The position numbers and the translations under genes were made by a program. DNA of 64,000 nucleotides from Lojkania enalia (lineage: Eukaryota > Ascomycota > Dothideomycetes > Pleosporales): NCBI GenBank assembly GCA_010094045.1, contig ML986579.1, positions 746,206-810,205 of the forward strand, written 5' to 3'. Below are positions 12,187-23,553 of the stretch, piece by piece. The notes below the pieces were generated by a model that made no database searches, had not been told where the DNA came from, and saw only the letters and a list, made by a program, of their open reading frames with translations. Within the stretch, counting starts at the first letter, position 1. The number at the start of each line of letters is the position of its first letter.

Positions 12187-12850
12187 GCTAGACCGTCTCC
12201 AGAGCACAGCAACTGACATGTTGATATTTTTAAGTCTGGAGACTGAAGCAGCCTGCAAACCTAAGGCGTACTCTCCCTAGATAACATCATTTGCCAAAGA
12301 CTGAACAGCGCGCCTGCCCCCAGAGTGCGGAAGTGGGACATATCGCCCTCAAAATCTTTGAGTTAAATGGCAAGTAGTGCAATGCATTGGAAGCAACGAC
12401 AGTCACTCTCAATGGCAGGGCGAGGCTACGCTTCGACGAAGATCGTGAAGGAGTTTTGTCGATTTAAGACGGAAAAGCTTGTATTATTTGTTAAAATAAA
12501 AAGAAAACCGCTGGACTTTATATTGCAGGCCATATGGCTATATTAAAGAGTTTAGGATGAACCCATAATGGCTTTTGGCTCTAGCAGGCCCTTAACCAGT
12601 CTTCGAGGAATACATGTAACGAGCATAAATCCTATATCTAAATCCTAACTAGCTCAATCTTACTATCATAAATTATTTAAGAACATGTATTTGCCACTGT
12701 GAAGTCTATTGAACAACTTTTTCGGTGCTGGGTGCATTCGAACTATGAAGGCGGGACCTTTGTGAGCGGATAGATTTCCACTTCCACTCTTAGCGCAAAG
12801 CAACAATTACGAAAGCACCTGATAATTACCAATATTCCACGACCACCCAT
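12187..12850. other. AT-rich intergenic stretch
   Basis: About 660 nt, notably AT-rich between about 12470 and 12720. No coding frame, terminal repeat or transposon similarity was recognised. It separates cgr1 from the coiled-coil membrane gene. Confidence 0.5.
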
Positions 12851-14030
12851 ATGGAATACTTCAGCCCACCGGAACGGCCCAGCAAGACGCAGGCCTTTCG
12901 AGCCAATATATATGAGCAGACCTCCCCGCCACGAGTGAGAACTGACCCAGACCCCCCATCCAAGAAGCCCCCTCTACACGGACTTCATCACCACCATAAG
13001 CATCACCATCGCCACCATTCTCGCCATGCAAAAGATGCTGTCCAATCTGCCATTCAGCTGCAACCCCCAACGAGCTTTGGTGATCTCTTAAAACAAGCCA
13101 GCAAGAGTTCGCGAAATTCGTCTGATCAAAGCAGACGCGAGAGCGTCGCGAACCCTGATCAAGATACCGAAATAGCAGTCCCTCCGCCAAAGCCGAAGCC
13201 GGTCCGACCTGAAGATGTCACTAGAGAGCGTGCAAGGGTCAAAGCTCGGGAAGAGTGTGTAAAGTCTTCTAAATTCTCTTGAATATTTTACTTATGAAGT
13301 CCAAGTGAGCTGCGTTCCTCCCTCCAGGATCTATCCGAACGGTCGTTGAGGTCGTCTCGTAGGCTAGATGACACTTATTACTCTATTTTAGAGAAGGTAT
13401 CTGTGTTGCGGCAAACAATTGGGAGTCTACAGGAGCTTTCAACCCTGACAAAGGAGCTTCATGAGAATTTCGAAACGGATACACAGAGGCTTGCGGAGGA
13501 CATAGAAGGTCATTTCGAAGGCTTTCATAACTTCGAGACTCAGCAGCAGCAAATGGAAGGGTTGGAGCAGCGTATAAACGCTGGAAGGGAAAAGGCTGAG
13601 GCTTTGACTGCGCGTCTGTCTGAAGTGAAGACACGCGTCGAGGCTAGGGCAAAGCTTGAAGCAGAGTGGGAAGCGAAGACAACTCGTATGTGGCCCTTGT
13701 CCTTTTATCTACATGTATATATATATTCTGAAATTCTGTATAGGTCGCCTTCGAGTATTTTGGGGCATTCTCGGCATAGTAGTTGGCATTGTTATCATTG
13801 CGATTCTTTTCCAGCAGCTAAAATCTGTCCAGCTAGATGCACCAAGCCCCGATCTAAATTTTGCCTCAAGGAATGATATCGTCGATGCCCCAATACCCGA
13901 TTTTGCTAAAGAAGAGATATTGGAAGGGTCCACGAAAGCTGTCAGGCTCTCTTCGTGGGAGACATCTGCGACCAAATCTACTTCAAGTGTGGAAGATGAC
14001 AAGAATTTGCGGATGTTCGATGAGCTCTGA
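12851..14030 (+). CDS. Coiled-coil protein with one membrane segment, function unknown
   Basis: Three exons (12851-13254, 13306-13685, 13744-14030) give 356 residues. The N-terminal third is Pro/Arg-rich with a conspicuous His-rich run (about residues 43-58). The middle is a long amphipathic helix with Leu/Glu/Lys heptads (LDDTYYSILEKVSVLRQ, LQELSTLTKELHENFE, RLSEVKTRVEARAKLEAEW). A single hydrophobic segment of about 20 residues (FWGILGIVVGIVIIAILF) follows, then a 70-residue tail. The layout suggests a membrane tether with a cytosolic coiled coil, perhaps at the nuclear envelope or ER, which is inference. The first splice is uncertain: GTGTGT to CCAAG keeps AREDELRSSLQDL, while a GTAAAG to CTCCAG alternative drops those residues. 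The second intron (GTATGT...TATAG) is clear. Confidence 0.75.
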
Positions 14031-14163
14031 CTCGACCTACATTTTCTCTTTGGCCGGACTTCAATCACATAAGGCATGGATTTTCCTTTTGATCTTTATG
14101 ATACCCCGATTTTTTTTAAATTGACCAATATACAAAGAACAATAAAATCAAAGGATAGTAGTA

Positions 14164-15117
14164 TCACTCAAGCTTAGCATTACTGAAGTCCCAGTTATTG
14201 AGATATCCGCAGCCAGACTGCAACATTTATCAGCTAGAAGAATCATTATTGAAATGATAACATACGCTAAGATACGTAGCGAAGCTCAGCCAGCCCAAAT
14301 ACGGCGTTAGAAGCCAGCCGCAAACTGGGTCAACTTGGCCCCAAATATACGCCAAGAACCCCGTGACTCCCGTAAGGGCGACTATATCGGCAGTGGCAGC
14401 AATAGGTTTGCCGAATCCGAAGAAAAGTGGCATCCAAATGAGGTTCAGACCGAGTTGGATGGTGTAAAGTGTCGCACCTTGCTGCAAAGTGTCAATATGA
14501 ACCCAAGTATGAAAGGTCAGATCGGAGTGGGATGATCACACCTTAGCTAGTTTTACGGTTTCAGGGTTGAATGAGGTCGTGCCAATTGTCCATGCACGGT
14601 ATGCGGTATATCCTACAAGAGACACGTAAGCGGCATACCCTTGTTAATGGATCCAAAAGCAGGCTCATTAGACGAGAGGGATATCTCTTACCCATCGTAG
14701 CATACAAGGCTGTCCAGACCGGGCCAAAAACCCATGCTGGCGGATGGCCAGGCGGCTGCTTTAATGCACGATACGTCCTTTGGGTCTTGTCAGCTAGGAG
14801 AGAGTCAGTCTACATATGCCATAGGGTATGAGCATTAAGAATAAGCGGTACTAGGGACTTAGAAGTCCCTAAAGTTTGATTCTCGCTTCAGAAGGAAACA
14901 CTCCATGCAGGCATTTGGCAACATGAAATACAGTGTATTGCATTGCACTTGCAAGTGTGTAGTCGAAGCAGCTAGAGTAAATATAAAGATAACAAAGAGT
15001 CTTACGGCGAGTCGAGTAGCCAACGGCTGTACCACAAACTACCGGAAAGAGCACTGAGACAGCGGGTTGCTCGAAGACAAACTTCGGTAACGTCAAAGAG
15101 GGAACGTATGTTGTCAT
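14164..15117 (-). CDS. TspO/MBR family tryptophan-rich membrane protein (translocator protein)
   Basis: TspO proteins are five-helix membrane proteins that bind porphyrins and sterols; in animals they sit in the outer mitochondrial membrane. Five exons: 15117-15006, 14793-14692, 14612-14542, 14481-14266 and 14217-14164, 184 residues, with all frames agreeing. The joined sequence has PAVSVLFPVVCGTAVGYSTR, LKQPPGHPPAWVFGPVWTAL (the family signature PPxWxFGPVWT), YATM-GYTAYRAW, TLYTIQLGLNLIWMPLFFG, and the last helix ending NNWDFSNAKLE. All four introns have GT donors and TAG/CAG acceptors. The first intron contains a 9-bp stem inverted repeat (14852-14871). The true physiological ligand in fungi is not known. 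No neighbouring gene points to a pathway. Confidence 0.93.
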
Positions 15118-15974
15118 CTCGAATGATGGTAGCAGAGAGGAATTGAGGAGAGCCTGCTTTTGCTCGCTGAAGCAATCGACTTGATTTGCAGTACGGAGAC
15201 GACAGTCAATCCTTGTGCTTTGTTTGACTTTGCACGCGTGATGTCTAGTTTCACTTCTCAGGTGAAGGTGGACACATTCCTGGGGCTGTCGTATGCACCA
15301 ATGGCTCCTCGGTAGCCGCGAGCCGCGGCCAAGCATTCTAGTACATGTGCGGTTAGTCGAAACGGCCTCGAACTCCTGGAGGTCGGCCTCTCCTTCCACG
15401 CTCCCATTGATCCTTCGCCAACACCACCTGGTACTCTTTACTCACCAGGAACAATCTCTAGCACATTCGTGAGTGCATGCGCTTCTATCTAGACTTGCTA
15501 CCCCGTTCATATTCTTCCCCATCGTCACAAGCTGCTTATGTAGCTTTCCGCTGTCTTCGTTGCGGTCCTTGATTACCGCTCCACCTTTCAGCAACCTCAT
15601 TTCACTTCCTTTCTTACGGTTGCTATGATCGCGTCTGTCGCATCGCGAGCAACTGCTGCTTGTTAATCTTCTTCATGCCCCATCCTCCTTGTTCACTGCA
15701 CCCCGTTACTTTGCGCATTCATTTGTCGTTCCATACTAACACGAGGCCATGATGGCAAACAGCTCGTTAACGCGATTGCTCGTCACTCACTGTACCGTCC
15801 CAGCCGCCTGGCAAGCTTGCATTTCAAGCAAGCGCTGTCTTCGGTACTCTGTGCTGATGGTCGGATCATCGCGATCTCCTCTCCGTACTGACTGTTGTCG
15901 GTCTCCGAGTGGTTAATAACACTTAAACCTCGAACTTGTCAATCTGGTTACATCACGTAGCTACACACCCAGAA
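15118..15974. other. Divergent promoter region TspO / ars2
   Basis: About 860 nt between the TspO start and the Ars2 start. The 3' half (15480-15950) is pyrimidine-rich on the plus strand, as often seen upstream of fungal genes. No discrete site could be named. Confidence 0.5.
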
Positions 15975-18829
15975 ATGGACTCTTATTCGTATGTTAGCCA
16001 TTCGGCACCAACCTTCCATAATTGCTGATGTCTTCCAGCCCCCGCGAGGACTCTAGGCCCCCAACAGACTCCTATAGGCGACGCTCCCCCGGTAAGGCCC
16101 CAATCTACTAAGTATCATTCTCATTGCTATTGATGAGTCTCGACCTTCACTTTGAATTTAGGAAGCTCGATGCAGCGCGATTAAAATTATTGAATGCACA
16201 ACTTATCCCCATTGTCCTTGCTATTACTCTCTTTGCTGGCGTCATCAGTTTTGTGGCTAATTTTGATTTCTATAGGATCTGGCGAGAGGCGCGCTAGGCC
16301 GAGCCGTGGCCGTTCACGATCACCCACCACCATCGACCGGTATCAGCCAGACCGTTCGCGAGACTATGAGTATCGCTCCCGTGATGGCCATCGACGTCGA
16401 TCGTCTCCTCCTCCCGTACAAGCGGGTATTGACCGATATGTCCCAGGCCAAGATTCGTATACTCCAAGCCTCACGGTCAATCCCCTTCAGAATCCTATGT
16501 CGCTCGAATTTCAAGTAGGGTTCAATTACTTCGCGGAATGGTGGCGGGCTGAACAAAAGATAAAGGAAGAGAAGGAGCGTGCTAAGCATGGCGGCCGACG
16601 ACCTGCATTGAAGGGAGAGCGTGAAGCTAGAGAGGAAAGGGGAAAGGAACGAGAGCAAATCCAGGCTGCTTATGATGCCTACAAGGAGAAGCTTCAAATT
16701 CAGATGGCAAAGAGCTTTGTTGAGAAACATAAGGATGAAGAATGGTTCAAGGAGCGATATGACCCGGAGTACTCTATCACCTTCAGAGAGAAGCTCAAGG
16801 GGTATAGGCAAGCCGTCTACGCCGATTGGGAAAGGCAATTGGATGAAGGCTATTTTGACGAGTTCACCCTGGAAGGAATCTATAAGAATGAGAGCAACGG
16901 CGCTGGGGGTATCGTAGAGAAGGAAGAAGGAGAAGCTACGGCGGCCAATGAGGTTTTGGGCGTAGGAGACCTCCTGCCTTGCAAAGGAGGTGAATTGCGC
17001 GATGAAGCTGCTCTCCAGCCTACTTTGCTTATCAAGACAATTGCTCCTACCGTCAACCGAGAGAAAGTAGAAGAATTCTGTAAAGAACATCTTGGCGAGG
17101 GTCCAGGCGGCTTCAAATGGCTCAGCATGAGCGACCCGAATCCTCTCAAGAAATGTCATCGTATTGGGTGGGTCATTTTGCACCCAGGCGAAGATCAGCC
17201 AATGGTGATAGAGGATCGCGGGGATGGGCGCGACGAAGATGCTGAAGAGGGCGCCCTGAAGGACGATACTGAATTGCCGGAAGCTCGAGCCGGAACCGCC
17301 CAAAAAGCTCTTGAAGCTCTCAATGGCAAAACGGTCATTGACGACGATCGTGGTAATTTCACGTGTCATGTTGGCATCCACGAGCCTCCTGCAGCTCCGA
17401 GGAAGAAAGCGTTGTGGGATTTGTTCTCTGCCCCCGAGAGGATAGAGCGCGATTTGCAGCTAGCTGGGCGGTTGGCAGCTAAGTTGGACGACGAATTAGG
17501 TGAAGAATACTCGGGGGTGACGAAGATTGATCAGCGAGTTGAAGATCTTCGCTCTAAAGGATGGCTCCAGCCCCCAGCGAACGCCCCAACTACTGTTAAG
17601 GAGAAGGACCCAGAAGAGCTAGAGGAAGGAGAGGATGAAGTGATGGAAGAGGAGGACGAGGGTCTCTACGATGATGAGATTGATGATGAAGAACTTCTGG
17701 CAAAGAAGAAGAGGCTTGATCTCCTCATTGAGTATCTTCGTAGAGTCTACAATTTCTGCTTCTTCTGCGTATTTGAGAGCGATTCCGTTCATGAGCTCAC
17801 CCGCAAATGCCCCGGTGGACATCTTCGGCGTCCTCGTTCCAGCCTCACTACTGCCGCGAAGGCTACAGCCAGGGCTACGGCGAATGGACAACCCTTCCCT
17901 TACAAGAAACAAGAATCGTCCGGGGAAGCCGACACGGATGATGTCGTTGTGGAGGAGAAGAAAGGGCCTAAACTTAGCGGGAAGACTCAACAGCAGCTCC
18001 AGCGGGCCTACAATTGGGTCAAAACATATGAAGAGAAACTCTTGCAACTTCTCGAACCTGAGAACATTGACATCAGAAAGCTTGGTGGCAAACCAATCGA
18101 TGAGGCCATCGAGGACGAATTGAACAGGTTCGTCAAGCAGGAAGATGAATCTAAGTGGCGTTGCAAGGTCCCAGAATGCACAAAGCTTTTCAAAGGCCAG
18201 CACTTCTGGCGCAAACATGTGGAGAAGAGGCATACGGAATGGCATGAGAAGCTAGTGCAAGGCGTAAGTTTACATATCATAAGACCACAGATGCGATTGC
18301 TTATTGGATATAGATCAAGCTTGTCAACACATATGTCCTCGATCCCGCCCATATTGCACCATCACGTAGCGATGCCAACAGCAATGGCCACTTCCCGATG
18401 GGTAGCCACGTCGCTACCGGCACGCCCCGTGGATTCAATCTCGCAAATATGCCATACGGACTAGCTGGCAATGGAGTGCAAAGCGGTTTCCTGCAAAACC
18501 TTTTCAACCCTTCGATCGCTGGTGGCAACTGGGACGGAGCTTTCGGTGTTGATGATAGGCACCTGGCCGGACCCAATCGACGGGGTGGCCACCGGTTCAC
18601 CAACCGTACGGGCCCGTATGACAGGCAGCAGCGGGACGGTCGTAACCCACGATTCAATGGCGGTAATGGACGTCTGACACCTCCACCGCGTGGTGGTCGA
18701 CCTGGTAGCGGCGCGCGGTTTGGTGACGGTGGACCAGGGCCGGTTCAATCTGTTCAGGGTCGCTCCATCAAGAGCTACGAGGACTTGGACGCCGTTGGCA
18801 GTGGCGGAGGTAGCGAGCTCAACTACTAG
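15975..18829 (+). CDS. Ars2/Serrate homologue, nuclear cap-binding-associated RNA factor
   Basis: Ars2 (Pir2 in fission yeast) links the nuclear cap-binding complex to RNA processing and decay. Exons 15975-15988 (only 14 nt), 16039-16091, 16276-18263 and 18314-18829 give 856 residues. The start MDSYS-PREDSRPPTDSYRRRSP leads into an RS-like region, then the helical core (GFNYFAEWWRAEQKIKEE, YDPEYSITFREKLKGYRQAVY), the LIKTIAPTVNREKVEEFC RRM-like fold, the strongly conserved YLRRVYNFCFFCVFE and HELTRKCPGGHLRRP, and the C2H2 finger CKVPECTKLFKGQHFWRKH. The last exon is Gly/Arg-rich and ends in SYEDLDAVG, as in other Ars2 proteins. The long third intron (184 nt) contains an in-frame extension that is hydrophobic and clearly not part of the protein. 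Acidic runs flank residue 550. Confidence 0.94.
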
Positions 18830-19849
18830 GGAGGGTGCGGTTATTTCCCCGGGACATGGCCGACATGGCCGGGTCTGCGGGTCTCTGGGTGTCTTTCCAT
18901 GTTCCTTGGGTGGTTTTGGCCAAGAGGCCTGGGCTTGTTCATACCACGTAGGGCTGGCGTTTCGGCGGAGCTAGTCGTGTGGACTGTTTCTCACTATTTC
19001 TCGTCGATGCCCGCTTCTGGCTCTCGGCGCCTCTTTCCAAGTTTCCGGGCGCCGTGTGGGCTTCATACAGGACGGTCGGCGGGGGCGTCTGGCTCGGGTT
19101 TGCGAGGTCCACATTGCGATAACATGTAGTCTATCTAGTTATACGGGGCGGTGCAAACGTCACTTTTGAATGCCCATCTTTTCTTACCCATCTGCCGCCG
19201 GTACATCCGACACAGACATGCACTCGTGGATGTGTGTGATCACTCGAAGAGGGGCAGGCCAAGCGCTGGTGGTATGAATGCGGGCGGGGCGTCGTTCGCT
19301 TGTGACCACTCACCACCCGCGACAGGAACTTGATAGACTTTGACGTTGACCATGAACCTTCTTGGAAAAGGTAGTGAAGCCGAGTGCATCGTCTCTGCTG
19401 CCAAGCCGCTGCCGCAACGCCGTGCGGTCCTTTGTGCGCAGCGAGGACCTGTCCTGGAACGGGTTTAGCGATGGCTGTGCTGGTGGGGAGCGCAAGCGAC
19501 TGCGCCGCCGTAGGAGCCGTTTGCGATGACGACGTACGAATGAGGGCGTGGCTGCTAGCTCTTGCCTCTTGCGCACGAAACAGCTTGCATTCAACGTGAT
19601 TACACGCATCCTCTCTCGACCCTAATCGAAGCCCTTCTTCAGCTGACCCCTGCGCTTCGGCGTGCCAGGTCAGCCATCTTGTCCTCAACACCAATTTCGC
19701 ACCGCGATGCAGTCTTAGAGCCTCAGCACCCGCCCCATTCTTCGTCATAGCCACGCGTCGACTGCCTTTGCAGCACTCTCCACCCGCACTATATTGCCCC
19801 TCCAGGCCGCTCTGCTCTTGTTCCTTCGTCCTCGCTCCCTCCTTTCGTC
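18830..19849. other. GC-rich intergenic stretch
   Basis: About 1 kb between the Ars2 stop and the next start. GC-rich with many short frames on both strands and no consistent coding signal. The last 250 nt are pyrimidine-rich and probably contain the promoter and 5' leader of the PX-domain gene. Confidence 0.5.
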
Positions 19850-22800
19850 ATGGCCAATAGCGAACTGCCGGCGCTGAAGCTCAATGGCCAAATAGAGCCG
19901 ACCACCGTGGACAATCAGCCCTCGGTGGAGAACTTCGGGGAGCCCCTGGCCCAGGGCACTCAGCCCGAGCGGCCACAAGCTGCTCGGAACGACACCACCT
20001 ACTCCAAATACTCCATGACGTCCATCCCGCCGGAGGGTTCAATCTTGACCGGCAAGCAGGAGCACTGTAGGTGGCCTCACCGCACCACGGACTCGCTGAT
20101 GCGTTAACATACATGTAGACCTCAAGCGTGAGCTCATTTCCCTGGAGACCAAGTACGAGATTGCAGAACTGTCCTCGCCCACTGCACTCCAGCGTTTCGG
20201 TGCACCCTTCCGCTCTGACGCGGGCGAGGTCGCTCCAGAAGACTCGGAGCTCCCTATCCTTCGATACATATTTGTACACCATGTTCGCAATTTTCCCTTC
20301 CTGGACCAGGCCAAGGAGAAGGAGTTCTGGCAAGACAAGCTACAAGTTGTACGTTTAAGAGACATTGCCTACAATCGATAATGCAAATGCTAACAAGGAG
20401 GCCTGGAATATAGTTCCTTGAGTCGTTCGCAAACAAGCACATTTCATCTTCAGAGGACCGGTTGGAAGAAACTAAGAGGCGGAAGCTGGCTCTGAAGGCT
20501 GAAAAGTTGGTGGAGCTCATGATGGTCTCTGGTATTCCCACCGCCTCTGGGTACGAGGAGAGGATACGCTTTTCCGAAATGGAAATTGTAGAGCGCGGTG
20601 CGAGCAAGAATGGGCTAGCTATCAACGCCCCGAGTGGCCACTTGATCAATGGATGGGATGTCAATGTCGCTGGCGTGCGGACTACATCCGTAAAGAAGCA
20701 TGTCAGGTATCATACTCACGCAGTAAGTCGATGCTTCTAACAACGTAATGTGAGTTCGTTAGCGTCTCAACTTACATATTTGTCCTAGGAATACCTCATC
20801 CGTGTGAAGCAGACGGGCAAGGAAGACTTCTACGTCGGTCGTCGCTATACAGACTTTGTCCACCTCCATAAGAGGATTCGACTAGAACTTCCTGGCAAAG
20901 TTCTACCACCTCTCCCACGCAAGAACAAGAAGGATTCCCTTCTCAAACCCTCCGCTGTCGATGACGAGGATACTGATTCTATTTCATCGACGTCTACTAA
21001 AGAACCAGAACCAGACCCCTACGAGAATAACAATGGAGGCCTCCGGAGTTATATTTTCAGCAACCATAAGCGGAATGCCTCATCCACTTCTGTTGGTAAA
21101 ACTCGCTCACCTAGAGTCTCTAGTGACAACCTAACCTACCGAGAACCCCGATTATTATATCGAGAGGAACAGCGTGTATCATTACGCGCTTTTCTTCGAA
21201 CCTTCCTTCAGAATGAGAACATTGCGCGCTCGAATGCAATGGAAGATTTTCTCATGGCAAACCCCATCGAGCTGAATGAGGAAGAACTCGAAGATATTGA
21301 AAGGAGAAAGGAGATGGACGAGAAACGCATAGAAGAACAGAAACAGTTCTATGAGGTTGCACGCCAACGAGCAGCTGAGCTTGATATTCATATGGAAAAA
21401 TTTAGGCGCGAGATTGTCGAGAGCAACGGCTTATCTCACCTCTTCCAAGAAATCAGGGTCAAGAACAAGATCGCAGAGCTAAAGCCCGAGTATAAAAAGT
21501 TCGCAGAATGGTTGCGTATAGAGGTTGCGGCAACCCTCTATCACCTTTTCCTTGCAGAAGATAACTCTCCAGAGCTATTTGCTCAGCTGAAACGCATCCA
21601 TTCCCTCGTCCCATACAGTGTCCTCAAAAATGTAATCAGAATCGCAAACCCCGCGGCCGTTATGAGTGGAGTTCTGGACCTCTTCCTTGCCCAACCATTC
21701 GGTGCCCGATCCTTGCTGCAGCGGATGTTCGGCATGGCAATCAATGATGGTGTTCGATCTGTTCAAAGGTCTATTGATACGCTTGGCTCCACTAAAATCA
21801 AGGATGATGTCTTGTGTGCTAAGATTAGATCTTTCGTAAACGCTGATGAGAGTGTCAAGGACATAGTGCGGCAAGAAGCAGCGTCAGAAAATGTGGACAT
21901 TGTCGTCACAATTCTACGTTCAGAATACTTTAAGCCGGAACTTAGTACAGGGCAGGTAGAGAAGGTTTTCAACGCCTATGTTGCCTGGAATAATGCAGTT
22001 GAGAATGTTAGAGGCAGTCGTTTGAGCAGGAAATCTAGCAGCTTTAGCGCCTTGAGCGGCAACAGCACTGATGGCTCGGGTCAAATGTTGGATGATGAGT
22101 TGCGTCAGGGTGCAGAACTATTCGCGCATCTAAAGCAGTATCTCAAACTATGTCTAAGGCAACGCGACAAGATTATGATGCTTCATATCATCGAGGAGGT
22201 ACGTCCGACAATTTTTTTTTTTTTTCCCTTTACCATTTCAGCTGACACTTTCGCAAGCCCACGACCTTACAATTATTCCGAGACCTCTTTACTATTTTTT
22301 ACGAGCCTCTTGTTCGGGTATACAAATCTGCCAATGTGTACAATAGTATCACCGATTTCGCCATGTTCGTTGACGACACCATCAAAGTCATCGAAGCCTG
22401 TCAAAGGCAAGATGTCTCCGCTGATCCTAATCAGACTGTACAGGCCTTCATAGATCTATGTGCTCGACATGAGGACAACTTCTACAAGTTTGTGCATGAA
22501 GTACACATTCACGACAACGGACTGTTTGATCAACTGATGGGCTGGCTGGAAGGCATTCTGGAGTTCCTTCGCCATGGACCTGGAGGGGGTGGTAAACTTG
22601 ATATGAATGCCCTGTTCCAGGGCGGTATGGATTCAAATGTCATCAACAAGAACAAGGCGATTAGGGAGATCAATTCCTTAATAAGATGGCAACACGCGCG
22701 GAAGAAATGGCATCAGGACAAGACCCGTCAGAAAATGGCGAGTGGTGGTGGCGATGATGCGGGAGATCTATTAAGTGGCATGGGTGGGTTTAAGACGTCC

Positions 22801-23108
22801 GATTTTGGACTTAACGAAGTAAGACTTCTATATGCCTCCTTCAATTACAGAACGGTATACTAATATCATACTCACAGCTTGATCTCCAGGATTTGGAACT
22901 CGACGATGACGCTGATTATTCGGAAAGTGACACTGAGCTGGAAGATGAGGATCTATCCGATCCCATTGCGGTAGAACGTAAACGGAGAGCGAGAGTCCAA
23001 GAAAAACTTAGGAGAACAGCGGGGGAGCCAAAGAAACCACCGATTGAGGAGCTGACGAAGCTATACCCCACCTTTAATAGCATGCTGCGATCGGTTTTGG
23101 CTGAGTAA
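19850..23108 (+). CDS. PX-domain protein with PXB/DUF3818 domain (Lec1/YPR097W-like)
   Basis: The yeast relative Lec1 binds phosphoinositides through its PX domain and affects sterol distribution and lipid droplets. Six exons: 19850-20066, 20119-20348, 20414-20722, 20789-22198, 22258-22818 and 22878-23108, 985 residues. The N-terminal half carries the PXB-type helical region (LPILRYIFVHHVRNFPFL, EKLVELMMVSGIPTASGYEER); the PX domain has VGRRYTDFVHLHKRIRLELPGKVLPPLP with the basic pocket Arg/Tyr pair; a long Glu/Lys coiled coil follows, then an alpha-helical tail (LFRDLFTIFYEPLVRVYKSA, EDNFYKFVHEVHIHDNGLFD). The intron at 22199-22257 contains a T14 run and appears to end in CAAG after a CTGAC branch, because the more obvious TTTCAG would bring a stop into frame. 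The C-terminus is acidic then basic. Confidence 0.88.
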
Positions 23109-23553
23109 GTGCATCTTCAAGTATGGGGATCTTTGGCTTTTGAAAACGCATGGTTGATGGTCATGGGCGGCGTGCATGTGCGTCCTTGGTTTGCATTGAT
23201 AGGATATTAGAGTAATCACCTATATGAGGCAGCGCTGGAAAACAATGTCATATTTCTACATAAATGACTCTCTTTACGGATTAAATATTCCGTCTTACGC
23301 TGATATTCATATACCTGCGATATCTTAATAAGTCACTTTCTAGTTTTTGATTGGATTCTTCACGTTCACCTCTATTGTCTATTGTCATCAACTTCGCCTC
23401 CTTACCTTATCCATTTCAAAAGACACGTGATTACAAAGAACTACTTCTCTTAGACGGCTGTAGCCGTAGCGAAAATAATATAGCCAACACAGCCTTATAC
23501 GCTATTCTTTACGTAATATATACCAAAACTCTACTTAACCCCCCCTACGCTAA
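23109..23553. other. Intergenic between convergent genes
   Basis: About 445 nt, AT-rich, between the 3' ends of the PX-domain gene and nop14. No feature recognised. Confidence 0.5.

Noticed and set aside
12470..12720. AT-rich stretch as a RIP-mutated transposon
   Set aside because: Too short, with no residual coding or terminal repeats; only base composition suggested it.
16194..16275. Hydrophobic N-terminal extension on the Ars2 frame
   Set aside because: It lies inside the third intron; the spliced N-terminus MDSYS-PREDSRPP-SPGSGERR matches an Ars2 protein, whereas the extension resembles a chance signal peptide.
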